NCBI RefSeq assembly: GCF_004217285.1 | Contig: NZ_SHKS01000002.1 | Location: forward strand, 372,001-436,000 | Origin: Streptomyces sp. BK239 | GTDB taxonomy: Bacteria; Actinomycetota; Actinomycetes; Streptomycetales; Streptomycetaceae | Length of the DNA stretch: 64,000 nt | Direction: 5' to 3' | Shown: positions 16,974 through 26,189 of the stretch, one piece after another | How positions within the stretch are numbered: position 1 is the stretch's first letter | How the letters are laid out: every line of letters begins with the position of its first letter | The notes under the pieces: model-generated | What the model was told of the DNA's origin: nothing | The model's input: the letters and a program-made list of their open reading frames with translations, nothing else | The model's database searches: none | Made by a program: the position numbers and the translations under genes

Positions 16974-17127
16974 CGTCGCCGATTCTGCCTCACCCACGGG
17001 GCGGGTGCCGTGCTGGGGACCGAAGGGGCGCGCGGAGTGCGCCGGGCGCACGGGCGTCGTGCCTCGTCGCGCCCCCTCACGCGGCCGAGGGCCGGCTTTC
17101 GCACCGTGACGCGAATCGCACCCGAAT

Positions 17128-17139
17128 TTGTCCGGACAA
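17128..17139. promoter_or_regulatory. Candidate GntR operator, copy 1
   Basis: A perfect 12-bp palindrome TTGTCCGGACAA in the region between the ROK kinase (start 16973) and the GntR gene (stop 17228). The same core recurs at 18042-18053. The rest of 16974-17227 shows no other recognisable element. Confidence 0.6.
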
Positions 17140-17227
17140 TATCACCGGGCGGCATCGGTGAACGGGTGCCCGCACCGGGCGTCGGCAGCCCGGCGGCATC
17201 GCCGCGCGGCCCACGGCGCCCGGGCGC

Positions 17228-17992
17228 TCAGGGCCGTACGAGCAGCTGGAACTCGAAGGCGTAGCGGCTCGGCCGGTAGATGTGGTCGCCGAACTCGACC
17301 GCGCGGCCGGTGTCGTCGAAGGTCGTGCGCTGCATGGTGAGCAGCGGGGCGCCCTCCGCCTCGGCGAGCCGTTCGGCCTCGGCGCAGGTGGCGGCGCGGG
17401 CGCCGATGGACTGGCGGGCGCTGTGCAGGGTGATCCCGGCGGCCCGCATCAGCCGGTACAGGCCCGTGGCCTCCAGTTGCCGCGTGTCCGGGTCGAGCAG
17501 GCCGGCGGGCAGGTGGTTGCACAGGTACGCCATCGGCTCCCCGTGCGCCAGCCGCAGCCGCTCCACCCGCTGGACGTCGCCGCCCTCCGGGACGCCGAGC
17601 GCGGCCGCGACCTCGGCGGACGCGGGGACGACGGTGTTGACGAGGACCGTGGTCGCGGGGCGCTGCCCGGCCGCCTCCAGGTCGTCGTAGAGGCTGCTCA
17701 GCTCCAGCGGGCGTTTGACCTGGCTGTGCACGACCTGGGTGCCGACGCCCCGCCGGCGCACCAGCAGGCCCTTGTCCACGAGGGACTGGATGGCCTGCCG
17801 CACGGTGGGCCGGGACAGACCGAGCCGGGCGGCGAGCTCGATCTCGTTGCCGAGCAGGCTGCCGGGGGTGAGCAATCCGTGCTCGATGGCGGCTTCGAGC
17901 TGCTGCGACAGCTGGAAGTACAGGGGCACCGGAGAGCTGCGGTCCACTCGGAGTTCGAGCTGCACGGTCGGGTCCACTTCTGGTTTCGGCAC
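17228..17992 (-). CDS. GntR/HutC-family transcriptional regulator
   Basis: 254 residues. The winged helix (about 20-85: PLYFQLSQQLEAAIEHGLL, then ELAARLGLSRPTVRQAIQSL and the RRRGVGTQV wing) is joined to a UTRA ligand-binding domain (about 105-250), which in this subfamily senses sugar phosphates or small metabolites. The GTG at 17992 is used because MPKPEVDPTVQLELR is the natural start of similarity and the open frame upstream is antisense to the dehydrogenase promoter. It is divergent from the Gfo/Idh gene, with one TTGTCCGGACAT site between them. Confidence 0.92.
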   Translation of the reverse strand: MPKPEVDPTVQLELRVDRSSPVPLYFQLSQQLEAAIEHGLLTPGSLLGNEIELAARLGLSRPTVRQAIQSLVDKGLLVRRRGVGTQVVHSQVKRPLELSSLYDDLEAAGQRPATTVLVNTVVPASAEVAAALGVPEGGDVQRVERLRLAHGEPMAYLCNHLPAGLLDPDTRQLEATGLYRLMRAAGITLHSARQSIGARAATCAEAERLAEAEGAPLLTMQRTTFDDTGRAVEFGDHIYRPSRYAFEFQLLVRP

Positions 17993-18041
17993 GGGCCGAG
18001 CGTAGCTCCGCGGCCGGTTGACGGGAAGTAGTGTAGTTCGG

Positions 18042-18053
18042 TTGTCCGGACAT
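18042..18053. promoter_or_regulatory. Candidate GntR operator, copy 2
   Basis: TTGTCCGGACAT, one base from the perfect palindrome at 17128-17139, in the divergent GntR-dehydrogenase region. A -35-like TTGACA follows at 18059-18064, so the site would overlap or flank the dehydrogenase promoter. Confidence 0.6.
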
Positions 18054-18094
18054 ACGCATTGACAGGGCGCCGACTCCGACGTCACCTTGAACAC

Positions 18095-19327
18095 ATGCGC
18101 ATCGGGGTCATCGGGACGGGCCGCATCGGCACCATTCATGCGAGGACGCTCAGCCGTCACCGGGAGGTCGGATCCCTCATCCTGACGGACGCGGAGCCCG
18201 CGCGGGCCCAGGAGCTGGCGTACCGGCTGGGCGAGACGGCCGCGCCGGGCGTGGACGAGATCTTCCGGTGGGGCGTGGACGCCGTGGTCATCACGACGGC
18301 GACCTCCGCGCACGCCGAGCTGATCGGCCGGGCCGCCCGTTCGGGGCTGCCGGTCTTCTGCGAGAAGCCCATCGCCCTGGACGTGGCGGGCACCGCGGCG
18401 GCGATCGCCGAGGTGGAGGCCGCCGGGACCGTCCTGCAGATGGGCTTCCAGCGCCGCTTCGACGCGGGGTACACGGGAGCGCGTGACGCCGTGCGCTCGG
18501 GACGGCTCGGGCGGCTGCACACCGTGCGCGCGGTGACGTCGGACCAGTCCCCGCCCGCGCCCGCCTGGCTGCCGCTGTCCGGCGGGCTGTTCCGGGACGC
18601 GCTGATCCACGACTTCGACGTGCTGCGCTGGGTGACCGGGCGGGAGGTGACCGAGGTGTACGCCACCGGGTCCGACGCCGGCCCCGCGATGTTCCGCGCC
18701 GCCGGTGACGTGGACACGGCCGCCGTGATCCTCACCCTGGACGACGGCACCCTCGCCACGGCGACGGCGACCCGCATGAACGGGGCGGGCTACGACGTGC
18801 GCATGGAGCTGGCCGGCGAGCTCGACCAGATCGTCGTGGGTCTGGACGACCGCACCCCGATCGCCTCCACCGAGCCGACCGGCCCTCCGGCGGCGGACAA
18901 GCCGTGGACCGGCTTCCTGGAGCGCTTCGGCCCCGCCTACGAGGCCGAGCTGACGGCGTTCGTGGACGTCCTGCGGGGTGCGCGCCCCAACCCCTGCGAC
19001 GGCCGGGAGGCGCTCCAGGCACTCCGTGTCGCCGAGGCGTGCGAGGTGTCCCGCCGCGAGCGAAGAGCGGTGTCGCTCACCGAGATCCCGGGGGCCGGCC
19101 CGGCACAGGGCGGTCCCGCCGCCTCCGGGGAGCCGGAGGCGTACCCCCCGCACGCCCCCGGCGAAGGCACGGGATTACGGGCGCAGGCCGCTCCCGGAGC
19201 GGATGAGGTTCCTGGCCTGCACGACGCCTACGCGGCCCCCTGGGCGTCCGAGACGCCCGGCGTGACCGGGGCCTGGCACGGCGGCCCGGAGGCGTACGGC
19301 GGCCCGCCGGCTCACACCTACGGATGA
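18095..19327 (+). CDS. Gfo/Idh/MocA oxidoreductase (inositol 2-dehydrogenase-like)
   Basis: 410 residues. The N-terminal Rossmann fold (MRIGVIGTGRIGTIHART, GxGxxG) binds NAD(P); the EKPIALD motif (Lys) and DALIHDFDVLRW (catalytic Asp/His) follow. This fits dehydrogenases of inositols or sugar derivatives. The family usually ends near residue 335; here about 70 extra Gly/Pro/Ala-rich residues follow (EIPGAGPAQG to AHTYG), which is unusual. The ATG at 18095 is used; there is no Shine-Dalgarno sequence, so a short leader is possible. Linked to the ROK kinase and GntR by shared operators. Confidence 0.9.
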   Translation: MRIGVIGTGRIGTIHARTLSRHREVGSLILTDAEPARAQELAYRLGETAAPGVDEIFRWGVDAVVITTATSAHAELIGRAARSGLPVFCEKPIALDVAGTAAAIAEVEAAGTVLQMGFQRRFDAGYTGARDAVRSGRLGRLHTVRAVTSDQSPPAPAWLPLSGGLFRDALIHDFDVLRWVTGREVTEVYATGSDAGPAMFRAAGDVDTAAVILTLDDGTLATATATRMNGAGYDVRMELAGELDQIVVGLDDRTPIASTEPTGPPAADKPWTGFLERFGPAYEAELTAFVDVLRGARPNPCDGREALQALRVAEACEVSRRERRAVSLTEIPGAGPAQGGPAASGEPEAYPPHAPGEGTGLRAQAAPGADEVPGLHDAYAAPWASETPGVTGAWHGGPEAYGGPPAHTYG

Positions 19328-19358
19328 CCCCCGCGGGGAGACCCCGGGGAATGCGGCC

Positions 19359-20021
19359 TCAGTCGTCCAGCAGTCCCGCGTCGTGCGCGAGCAGGGCGAT
19401 CTGCACCCGGTTGTTGAGGTCGAGTTTGGCGAGGATGCGGGAGACGTGCGTCTTGACGGTGGCGACGCTCATGAACAGGCCGGCGGCGATCTCGGCGTTC
19501 GACTGACCGCGGCCGACGGCTACGGCCACCTCGCGTTCACGTTCCCCCAGGGTCGCGACGCGCTCACGCGCGCGGGAGCGCCGGGCGTCGGCGGCGGCGT
19601 CGGCCGCGTGGTCCATCAACTGGCGGGTGACCGTGGGCGACAGCACGGGGTCGCCGGACGCGACCCGGCGTACGGCGTCGAGGATCTCGGCGGGCGGGGT
19701 GTCCTTGAGGACGAACCCGGCGGCGCCCGCGCGCAGGGCGCGCAGGACCTGCTCGTCGGCGTGGAAGGTGGTCAGGACGACGACCTGAGGGGCGTCTTCG
19801 CGGGAGCGCAGCCGTTCGGTGGCTGTCAGACCGTCCACGGACGGCATGCGGATGTCCATGAGGACCACGTGCGGACGGGTGCGGTCGACGAGCGCCTCGA
19901 CCTCGCCCCCGTCGCCGGCCTCCCCGACGATCTCTATGTCGTCGGCCCCGCCCATCATGAAGGACAGCCCGGCGCGCACCAGGGGGTCGTCGTCTACGAG
20001 GAGGACTTTGATCGCAGTCAT
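19359..20021 (-). CDS. NarL/FixJ-type response regulator
   Basis: 220 residues. The receiver domain (1-120) has the acidic pair in LLVDDDP, the phospho-acceptor Asp in VLMDIRMP and the conserved Lys in FVLKDTP; a LuxR-type helix-turn-helix follows (about 150-210, GQSNAEIAAGLFMSVATVKTH). It lies 13 bp downstream of its cognate histidine kinase in the same operon. Confidence 0.95.
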   Translation of the reverse strand: MTAIKVLLVDDDPLVRAGLSFMMGGADDIEIVGEAGDGGEVEALVDRTRPHVVLMDIRMPSVDGLTATERLRSREDAPQVVVLTTFHADEQVLRALRAGAAGFVLKDTPPAEILDAVRRVASGDPVLSPTVTRQLMDHAADAAADARRSRARERVATLGEREREVAVAVGRGQSNAEIAAGLFMSVATVKTHVSRILAKLDLNNRVQIALLAHDAGLLDD

Positions 20022-20034
20022 GGTGCGTACGTAA

Positions 20035-21420
20035 TCATGCCTGCGGCAGGCGAGTTGACCCTCCGGAGGGCGCACCCACGCGCGCGTGGGCGGGCTGCTG
20101 CGCCGTCGCCGGCCAGGGCAGCCACGCGCGCACCTCGAAGCCGCCGTCGCCACGCCGTCCGTGTTCCAGGCGGCCGCCGGTGAGGGTGGCTCGTTCGGCG
20201 AGACCGATCAGCCCCTGGCCGGAGCCGGGGACGGGGGGCACCTCGCCGTCGGGGGCGGGGTTGCGGACGGTGACGGCGAGGCCCTCGCCGGGGGCGCCCG
20301 CGACGGTGACCTCGGCCTCCGTGCCGGGGGCGTGCTTGCGGGCGTTGGTGAGGCACTCCTGGGCGATCCGGTACGCGGTGCGGCCGACGGAGGCGGGGAC
20401 CGCGCCGGGGTCGGTGACGCGTTGTTCCAGGGTGACCTTCATGCCCGCCTCGCGGGACTCCGTGACCAGCGCGTCCAGGGCCGCCAGCGTCGGCTGGGGG
20501 CGGCCGCTGTCGTCGGGCGCGCCGGCCCGCAGCACGCCGATGATCTCCCGCAGGTCCTGGAGGGCTTCGTGCGCGCTCTCACGGATCACGCCGGCGGCTC
20601 TGACGATCTCCTCGCGGGGCGCGTCCGGCCGGAACTCCAACGCGCCCGCGTGCACGCTGAGCAGGGTCAGCCGGTGGGCGAGCACGTCGTGCATCTCGCG
20701 GGCGATGGCCTCGCGGGCCAGCCGCTGCGCCTGCTCGGCGCGGAGCCGCGCCTCCGTCTCGGCGCGCCGGGCCCGGTCGCGCAGGCTCAGCATGAGCTGT
20801 CGCTTGGAGCGCACGAACATGCCCCAGACGATGATCGTGACGCTGAACAGCAGTGTCCACACCACGGCCGGGCCGTAGGACAGATCCGGGTCCGGGCGGG
20901 CCCACAACACCACCGGGATCAGGGCGAGATGGCCGCCGCCGATCCAGGCCACGTACCGGAAGGGCCGGTGGACGGCGAGGGTGAAGAGGGCGATCGCGCC
21001 GGCGCCGCCCGAGGTGGTCGACAGGAAGCCGACCGGGATCGCCCCGAGCGCGAGAGCGACGGGCCAGCGGCGGCGCAGCCAGGTCGCGGCACAGGCGAGT
21101 GCTCCCAGGAGCTGGTCGGCGACGAGGACGGAGCGCGGAAGGCCCGTTTCGCCGGGGAGCGTGTCCGCCACGAGCAGGCCGACGCCGACCGCGACGAGGA
21201 AGCAGGTGAAGTCGACCACCCAGTCGCGCACGGTACGGCGCGGCCGGGCCCCGGACCGGCCGTCTCGACCGGACCACCCGGTTTGCTCAGCCGGCTCGCC
21301 GCCCGCGCCCCTCTTGTCCCAGTTCTCCGTCTCCAGCTCGGCGGCCACCGCGGACGGCAGCAGCCATCGGCGGCCCGGGAAGGCGGGCGCGGTCGGCGCG
21401 GACTGGTCGTCACCCCTCAT
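20035..21420 (-). CDS. NarL-family sensor histidine kinase
   Basis: 461 residues. A cytoplasmic head of about 65 residues is followed by four or five membrane helices (about 70-215), a HisKA_3 dimerisation domain with the phospho-acceptor His in AREMHDVLAHR, and a HATPase domain (N-box ECLTNARKHAPG, G-box GSGQGLIGL). It has no large extracellular sensor loop, so the signal is probably membrane-borne. It is the first gene of the kinase-regulator operon. Confidence 0.94.
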   Translation of the reverse strand: MRGDDQSAPTAPAFPGRRWLLPSAVAAELETENWDKRGAGGEPAEQTGWSGRDGRSGARPRRTVRDWVVDFTCFLVAVGVGLLVADTLPGETGLPRSVLVADQLLGALACAATWLRRRWPVALALGAIPVGFLSTTSGGAGAIALFTLAVHRPFRYVAWIGGGHLALIPVVLWARPDPDLSYGPAVVWTLLFSVTIIVWGMFVRSKRQLMLSLRDRARRAETEARLRAEQAQRLAREAIAREMHDVLAHRLTLLSVHAGALEFRPDAPREEIVRAAGVIRESAHEALQDLREIIGVLRAGAPDDSGRPQPTLAALDALVTESREAGMKVTLEQRVTDPGAVPASVGRTAYRIAQECLTNARKHAPGTEAEVTVAGAPGEGLAVTVRNPAPDGEVPPVPGSGQGLIGLAERATLTGGRLEHGRRGDGGFEVRAWLPWPATAQQPAHARVGAPSGGSTRLPQA

Positions 21421-21643
21421 GGTCGTCGAATCTACGCAGCCGGCGGCACCACCACCGCCCGTCCGGCGGGATCGGCGACCGAAGCGAGCCGATGCGCGAC
21501 GGAGGGCGGCGGACACTCCGACCGAAGGATGACAGGGCGCATGCTTTCGGCGTGGGGGCCTGCCGGCCCGCGGCGACTTCCGTCGGAGGCGCACCGCCCA
21601 CCGGCCGACGCGCCCGCGGGATGGGCGGGGCCAGGCTGGGGGT

Positions 21644-21844
21644 ATGAGACAGCTCCTGGAGGTAATCGGATTCGTCGCCCTGGTGCAGGGCATAGCCGGC
21701 CTGGTGCACGAGTTCACCGACCTGCACTGGGGGCTGGTGCAGCGGCTGGGCTTCCTCGACGGCTACGAGGTCTACGCGAGCGTCGCGCTGCTGGTGTTCT
21801 CCTTCGCGCTGTTCGCCATGGCGGAGGCGCAGAAGCCGCGGTGA
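21644..21844 (+). CDS. Small two-helix membrane protein
   Basis: 66 residues: membrane helices at about 4-20 and 42-60, joined by a loop rich in aromatic and histidine residues (VHEFTDLHWGLVQRLGFLDGYE). It looks conserved in style, but I cannot assign a function. It is divergent from the histidine kinase, with 223 bp between, and its expression may depend on that system (inference). A hairpin at 21931-21952 follows. Confidence 0.7.
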   Translation: MRQLLEVIGFVALVQGIAGLVHEFTDLHWGLVQRLGFLDGYEVYASVALLVFSFALFAMAEAQKPR

Positions 21845-21930
21845 CACCCGTCGACGGGCGTGCACCGCGAGCGCCGGGCCGCGACCACGGCGGCCGCGCT
21901 CACGGCCGGGCCCCGCGCGTCGCCCGCCCC

Positions 21931-21952
21931 GGCGCCCTGGGGAGCGGGCGCC
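21931..21952. terminator. Probable bidirectional terminator
   Basis: A 7-bp GC stem GGCGCCC (21931-21937) / GGGCGCC (21946-21952) with an 8-nt loop between the small membrane protein gene and the convergent allantoicase gene. Confidence 0.6.
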
Positions 21953-21960
21953 GCCGCGGT

Positions 21961-23076
21961 TCAGCCGCCCAGCTCCTGGCAGCGGGCCGCCAGCCTCGCC
22001 GCGCCCTCGGTGGTCAGGGAGCCGAACAGGCGCAGTCGGGAGATGCCGCCGTCGGGATAGACGTCCACGCGCGCGTGCGTTCCGACCGCCGGGGCCGGCA
22101 GGACGAAGCGGTGGTTGGTGTCGGGCTGGAGGCGGGTGCGCGGGAGGATCTCCCGCCAGTCGCCGTCCTCACCGTCCCTGACGGAGACCGCCGCCCAGCC
22201 GGCGCTGTTGCCCTTCAGGTACGCCGTGTCGATCTCCAGGGCGCGGATGTGGGCCTGGGCGGCCAGCCGGTAGCGGATCCAGTCGTGGCCGTGGTCACGG
22301 CGGCGGCGGGTCTCCCAGCCGTCGTCCATCTTGCGGGAGCGGCCCGGCCTGATGGTGTTGCCGGCCGGTGAGTAGAAGCGGTCGGAGGCGTCCTCGACCT
22401 GGCCGCCGTTCTCCAGCGCGACCACGTCGAACGCGCCGAGGGCGGTGAGCCAGGCGGCGTCGGGGACGACCTCTCCGTACACGCGCAGGCGGGCGATGCC
22501 GCCGTCGGGATGCTGGTTGACCCGGAGATGGGTGAAGCACTGCTCCGCGGCCACCTCGAACCCGTTCGCCGCGTGGCCGCCCACGGGGGTGCGGGGGACG
22601 AGCGTCGTCCACTTCACGTCGTCCGCGAGCAGTTCCCGCGGGGACGGGGAACCGGGCATCGACGTGCCCTCCACCGACACCGCCTGCGGATGGTTGCCAC
22701 GGAAGTGGGCCGTGTCGACGACGACGCCCCGGACGACGCCGGGCGCACCGAGCCGGACCAGCGCCCAGTCGTGGTCGTCCGCCGTGGGCCACGGATGCTC
22801 GGCCGAGGCCCCGCGCCGGCGGCGGGTCTCCCAGCCGTCCATGATCTTGCCCTTGTGGCCGAAGCGTTCCGGTTCGAACACGGCGGGCCCGGGCAGCAGC
22901 AGGTTCTCCCGGTCGGCGAAGAACTCGTCGTTGGCGGCGATGACCGAGCCGCCGAGCTCCCGGGCGGCGAGGTCGGCGTACCGGGTGAAGGGGAAGTCGG
23001 CGGTGCGGTAGTCCGCGTACGGGTCGCCGCCGCCGTAGGGGTTCGCGTCGCCGGTGAAGCTCGGTATCGCCGTCAC
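21961..23076 (-). CDS. alc: Allantoicase
   Basis: 371 residues. Hydrolyses allantoate to ureidoglycolate and urea. Two homologous jelly-roll allantoicase repeats are visible, each with the same signature: IMDGWETRRRR (about 80-90) and MDDGWETRRRR (about 248-258), followed by a GVVVDTAHFRGNHP or ALEIDTAYLKGNSA segment. The GTG at 23076 has AAAGG upstream and starts the family's TAIPSFTGDANPYGGGDPY head. It is the second gene after allantoinase (65 bp), so the two act in sequence. Confidence 0.95.
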   Translation of the reverse strand: MTAIPSFTGDANPYGGGDPYADYRTADFPFTRYADLAARELGGSVIAANDEFFADRENLLLPGPAVFEPERFGHKGKIMDGWETRRRRGASAEHPWPTADDHDWALVRLGAPGVVRGVVVDTAHFRGNHPQAVSVEGTSMPGSPSPRELLADDVKWTTLVPRTPVGGHAANGFEVAAEQCFTHLRVNQHPDGGIARLRVYGEVVPDAAWLTALGAFDVVALENGGQVEDASDRFYSPAGNTIRPGRSRKMDDGWETRRRRDHGHDWIRYRLAAQAHIRALEIDTAYLKGNSAGWAAVSVRDGEDGDWREILPRTRLQPDTNHRFVLPAPAVGTHARVDVYPDGGISRLRLFGSLTTEGAARLAARCQELGG

Positions 23077-23141
23077 GGGGTGCCTTTCGACTGTCGGCCG
23101 TGGGATGCGGGAGGCCGTGCGGGTGCGGGGACGGGCCCGGG

Positions 23142-24542
23142 TCAGTGGGCCCGCGTGAGGAGCCGGCCCTTCGGCGCGGTGAACTCGCCGTCGGCGAGGA
23201 TGCGTTCGCCGCGCAGCCAGGTGGACTTCACGACGCCGTGCAGGGTCCTGCCGGCGTACGCCGTGACGCGGTTGCGGTGCTGGAGGGCCGCCGGGTCGAC
23301 GGTGAAGGTCTCGTCGGGGGTGAAGACGGCGAAGTCGGCGTCGCGGCCCGCCTCGATGGCGCCCTTGCGGTCCAGGCCGACGAGCGCCGCGGTGCGCGTG
23401 GACATCCAGCGGACGACGTCTTCCAGGCCGTGGCCGCGCCGTCGCGCCTCGGTCCACACCGCCGGCAGGCTCAGCTGGAGTCCGGAGATGCCGCCCCACG
23501 CGGTGGCGAAGTCGCCGGTCTTCAGGTCGGCAGTGGACGGGGAGTGGTCGGTGACCACGCAGTCGACGGTGCCGTCCGCCAGCGCCTGCCACAGCAGATC
23601 CTGGTTGGCGGCCTCGCGGATGGGCGGGCAGCACTTGAACTCGCTCGCGCCGTCGGGGATTTCCTCGGCGGTGAGCGTCAGGTAGTGCGGGCAGGTCTCC
23701 ACGGTGAGGCGGACGCCGTCGGCCTTCGCGGCGGCGATCAGGGGCAGGGCGTCGCTCGACGAAAGGTGCAGGACGTGCACGCGCGCGCGAAGGCGTTCCG
23801 CCTCGGCGACGAGCCCGGCGATCGCACTGTCCTCGGCCTGGCGTGGCCGGGAGGCGAGGAAGTCGGCGTACCGGGGGCCGCCGCGCTGCGGGGCGGCGTC
23901 GAGGCGGTGCGGGTCCTCGGCGTGCACGATGAGCAGGCCGCCGAAGCCGGCGATCTCCGCCATCGACCGGGCCAGCGCGTCCCGGCCGAGGTGGGGGAAC
24001 TCCTCGACGCCCGAGGGCGAGAGGAAGGCCTTGAAGCCGAAGACGCCGGCGTCGTACAGCGGGCGCAGGTCCTCGACGTTGCCGGGCAGGGCGCCGCCCC
24101 AGAAGCCGACGTCGACGTGCGTCTTGTCCGCGGCGGTCCGCTGTTTCGTGCGGAGGTGGTCGACCGTCGTGGTGGGCGGGAGGGAGTTGAGGGGCATGTC
24201 GACGAGGGTGGTGATGCCGCCGGCCGCCGCCGCGCGCGTGGCGGTCCAGAAGCCCTCCCATTCGGTGCGGCCCGGGTCGTTGACGTGCACGTGGGTGTCG
24301 ACGAGGCCGGGCAGCAGGACGTCGTCGCCGAGGTCCTCCAGGCGGGCGCCAGCGGGCGGCCTCGCGTCGTGAGGCAGGACGGCCGTGATGACGCCGGCGG
24401 CCACCGCGACGGAGGCGGCGCGCATGCCCTGCGGGAGGACGACCCGCGTCGAGCGCAGCACCAGATCCACGCCGGCGAGCGCCGGTCCGGCGTCGGAGGG
24501 CGCCGGTTCGGCATCGGACGGCATCAGCTCGGCGTCGGACAC
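23142..24542 (-). CDS. allB: Allantoinase
   Basis: 466 residues. Opens the allantoin ring to allantoate. Cyclic amidohydrolase features: [10 protein letters not shown] (metal-binding HxH), FKAFLS (lysine that is carboxylated to bridge the metals), histidines in LIVHAED and VLHLSSSD, and the Asp in VTDHSP. The GTG at 24542 was chosen for its GAGAGGGG ribosome-binding site; the first 30 residues contain a short repeat ([19 protein letters not shown]). A TTCAAC-N5-GTTGAA palindrome lies 35 bp upstream, shared with the divergent IclR gene. Confidence 0.96.
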   Translation of the reverse strand: MSDAELMPSDAEPAPSDAGPALAGVDLVLRSTRVVLPQGMRAASVAVAAGVITAVLPHDARPPAGARLEDLGDDVLLPGLVDTHVHVNDPGRTEWEGFWTATRAAAAGGITTLVDMPLNSLPPTTTVDHLRTKQRTAADKTHVDVGFWGGALPGNVEDLRPLYDAGVFGFKAFLSPSGVEEFPHLGRDALARSMAEIAGFGGLLIVHAEDPHRLDAAPQRGGPRYADFLASRPRQAEDSAIAGLVAEAERLRARVHVLHLSSSDALPLIAAAKADGVRLTVETCPHYLTLTAEEIPDGASEFKCCPPIREAANQDLLWQALADGTVDCVVTDHSPSTADLKTGDFATAWGGISGLQLSLPAVWTEARRRGHGLEDVVRWMSTRTAALVGLDRKGAIEAGRDADFAVFTPDETFTVDPAALQHRNRVTAYAGRTLHGVVKSTWLRGERILADGEFTAPKGRLLTRAH

Positions 24543-24576
24543 TCGGGCCCCTCTCTGCCGCTGTCGCACCACCGGT

Positions 24577-24593
24577 TTCAACGTTCTGTTGAA
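24577..24593. promoter_or_regulatory. Candidate AllR-type operator before allantoinase
   Basis: TTCAAC-gttct-GTTGAA, a perfect palindrome in the 268-bp gap between allB and the divergent IclR-family gene. A matching TCAAC-N5-GTTGA element lies before the urate-degradation genes (55007-55022). Confidence 0.65.
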
Positions 24594-24810
24594 GGAGGAG
24601 TGTTCACTTCCGGCCGGGCACCGTCAAGGGCACACCCCTGGGCTCTCCTCTCCCTCGCTCTCCACCATGCCCCACCGTCGCCACCCTGGACGTTTCCGTG
24701 AAGTGAAATCAGAATTCCGGGTGACAGTCGGCGACCGCGAGCGAGCCAGGGCGCGACCGGCCGCCGGGTACGCTTCAGATCTTCCCGCCAGCCCCGAAAG
24801 GAACGCGCCC

Positions 24811-25605
24811 GTGCCGACGTCCAGCGCCAGCGCCACCGACTCCACCAAGTCCGCCGGCGGAGGAGTCCAGTCCCTCGAGCGCGCCTTCGACCTGCTGGAG
24901 CGGATGGCGGACGCGGGCGGCGAGGTCGGGCTCAGCGAGCTGTCGGCGAGCAGCGGGCTGCCGCTGCCCACCATCCACCGTCTGATGCGCACCCTGGTGG
25001 CCTGCGGATACGTCCGCCAGCAGGCCAACCGCCGGTACGCCCTCGGACCGCGCCTGATCCGCCTCGGGGAGTCCGCGTCCCGGCTGCTCGGCACCTGGGC
25101 CCGCCCCTACCTCGCCCGTCTTGTCGACGAGACCGGGGAGACGGCGAACATGGCGCTGCTCGACGGGGACGAGGTCGTGTACGTGGCCCAGGTGCCGTCG
25201 AAGCACTCGATGCGGATGTTCACCGAGGTCGGCCGCCGGGTCCTGCCGCACTCCACGGGCGTCGGCAAGGCGCTCCTCGCGGACTTCGGGGACGACCAGG
25301 TGCGCGCCCTGTTGGCCCGCACGGGCATGCCCGCCGCGACGGAGAAGACCATCACCACCCCGGACGGCTTCCTGGCGGCGCTGGCGGAGGTCCGGCGGTC
25401 CGGTTACGCGATCGACGACAACGAGCAGGAGATCGGCGTCCGCTGCCTCGCCGTGCCGGTGCCGGACTCCCCCACCCCGGCGGCCATCTCCATCTCGGGC
25501 CCGGCGGGCCGGGTCACGGAGACGGCCACGGAGCGGATCGTGCCGGTGCTGCAGCAGGTCGCCGGAGCGCTGTCAGAGGCGCTCGCCACGCGGAACGACG
25601 CGTAG
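24811..25605 (+). CDS. allR: IclR-family regulator, probable allantoin-pathway repressor (AllR-like)
   Basis: 264 residues. The N-terminal helix-turn-helix (about 20-80: SLERAFDLLERMADAGGEVGLSEL, SGLPLPTIHRLMRTL) is followed by the IclR effector domain with HSTGVGKALLA and IDDNEQEIGVRCLAVPV. E. coli AllR binds allantoin or glyoxylate; the position next to allantoinase, allantoicase and malate synthase argues for the same role here, though the ligand is inferred. The GTG at 24811 has GAAAGGA at suitable spacing. Confidence 0.88.
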   Translation: MPTSSASATDSTKSAGGGVQSLERAFDLLERMADAGGEVGLSELSASSGLPLPTIHRLMRTLVACGYVRQQANRRYALGPRLIRLGESASRLLGTWARPYLARLVDETGETANMALLDGDEVVYVAQVPSKHSMRMFTEVGRRVLPHSTGVGKALLADFGDDQVRALLARTGMPAATEKTITTPDGFLAALAEVRRSGYAIDDNEQEIGVRCLAVPVPDSPTPAAISISGPAGRVTETATERIVPVLQQVAGALSEALATRNDA

Positions 25606-25629
25606 CCGGCCCGCCGCGTCCCACCGGGC

Positions 25630-25697
25630 GCGCTGTCGCCGCCCCCACGGCGTCCCCGGCTGCGCTGTCCCCGCCCCCACGGCGTCCCCCGGCTGCG
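25630..25697. repeat. Intergenic 32-33 bp tandem repeat
   Basis: Units beginning GCGCTG at 25630 and 25662 are nearly identical (CGCCCCCACGGCGTCCCC core), and a third starts at 25695 and runs into the stop of the next gene. It lies between two convergent genes. Confidence 0.7.
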
Positions 25698-26018
25698 CTA
25701 ACCCCGCCCCCGCGGCGGCTCGCCGAACAGGTCCACCGCCCGGCGCACCTCCGACAGCGCGCCGGACAGCGCGCTCATCGAGCCGAGCGCTCCGGCGATC
25801 AGCAGCAACGACCGGCGCATGCGCGGCACTTCGGGCACGCCGTGGACGGTCATCGCGGCGAGGGCGGCGAGTTCGTCCTCGGCGATGGCACGGTCCGGGA
25901 ACTCGGCCGGATGGGCGGCGAGTTGGCGGCGCAGCCGGGACACGGCGGTCCGCAGTCCCGCCACCCTGGGATCCTCGTCACTGCCGGTCACCGGCCTCTG
26001 CCCCAAGCTCCGCAACAC
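25698..26018 (-). CDS. DUF5955-like small protein
   Basis: 106 residues, mainly helical: a VAGLRTAVSRLRRQLAAHP helix, an EFPDRAIAEDELAALAAM segment and a hydrophobic helix RRSLLLIAGALGSMSALSGAL that is long enough for a membrane or buried helix. The pattern matches what I recall as DUF5955; function unknown. The GTG at 26018 has AGGGGG upstream. It is convergent with the IclR gene; the intergenic tandem repeat touches its 3' end. Confidence 0.72.
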   Translation of the reverse strand: MLRSLGQRPVTGSDEDPRVAGLRTAVSRLRRQLAAHPAEFPDRAIAEDELAALAAMTVHGVPEVPRMRRSLLLIAGALGSMSALSGALSEVRRAVDLFGEPPRGRG

Positions 26019-26189
26019 AGCGTTCCCCCTCGTGCGCGCCTCCGTCTTGCCCCGCGAGCGTCCCTTGGCGGTGGCCGGACGCCGGGGGACGTCAGTAAAC
26101 GCCACCCGGCACCGGCCGCGCCACCGTGAGGACCGAAATTCAGCCCGCCGAAACCGTGTGGACGCCTGCGCGTCAGGTATGCAGAAGGC

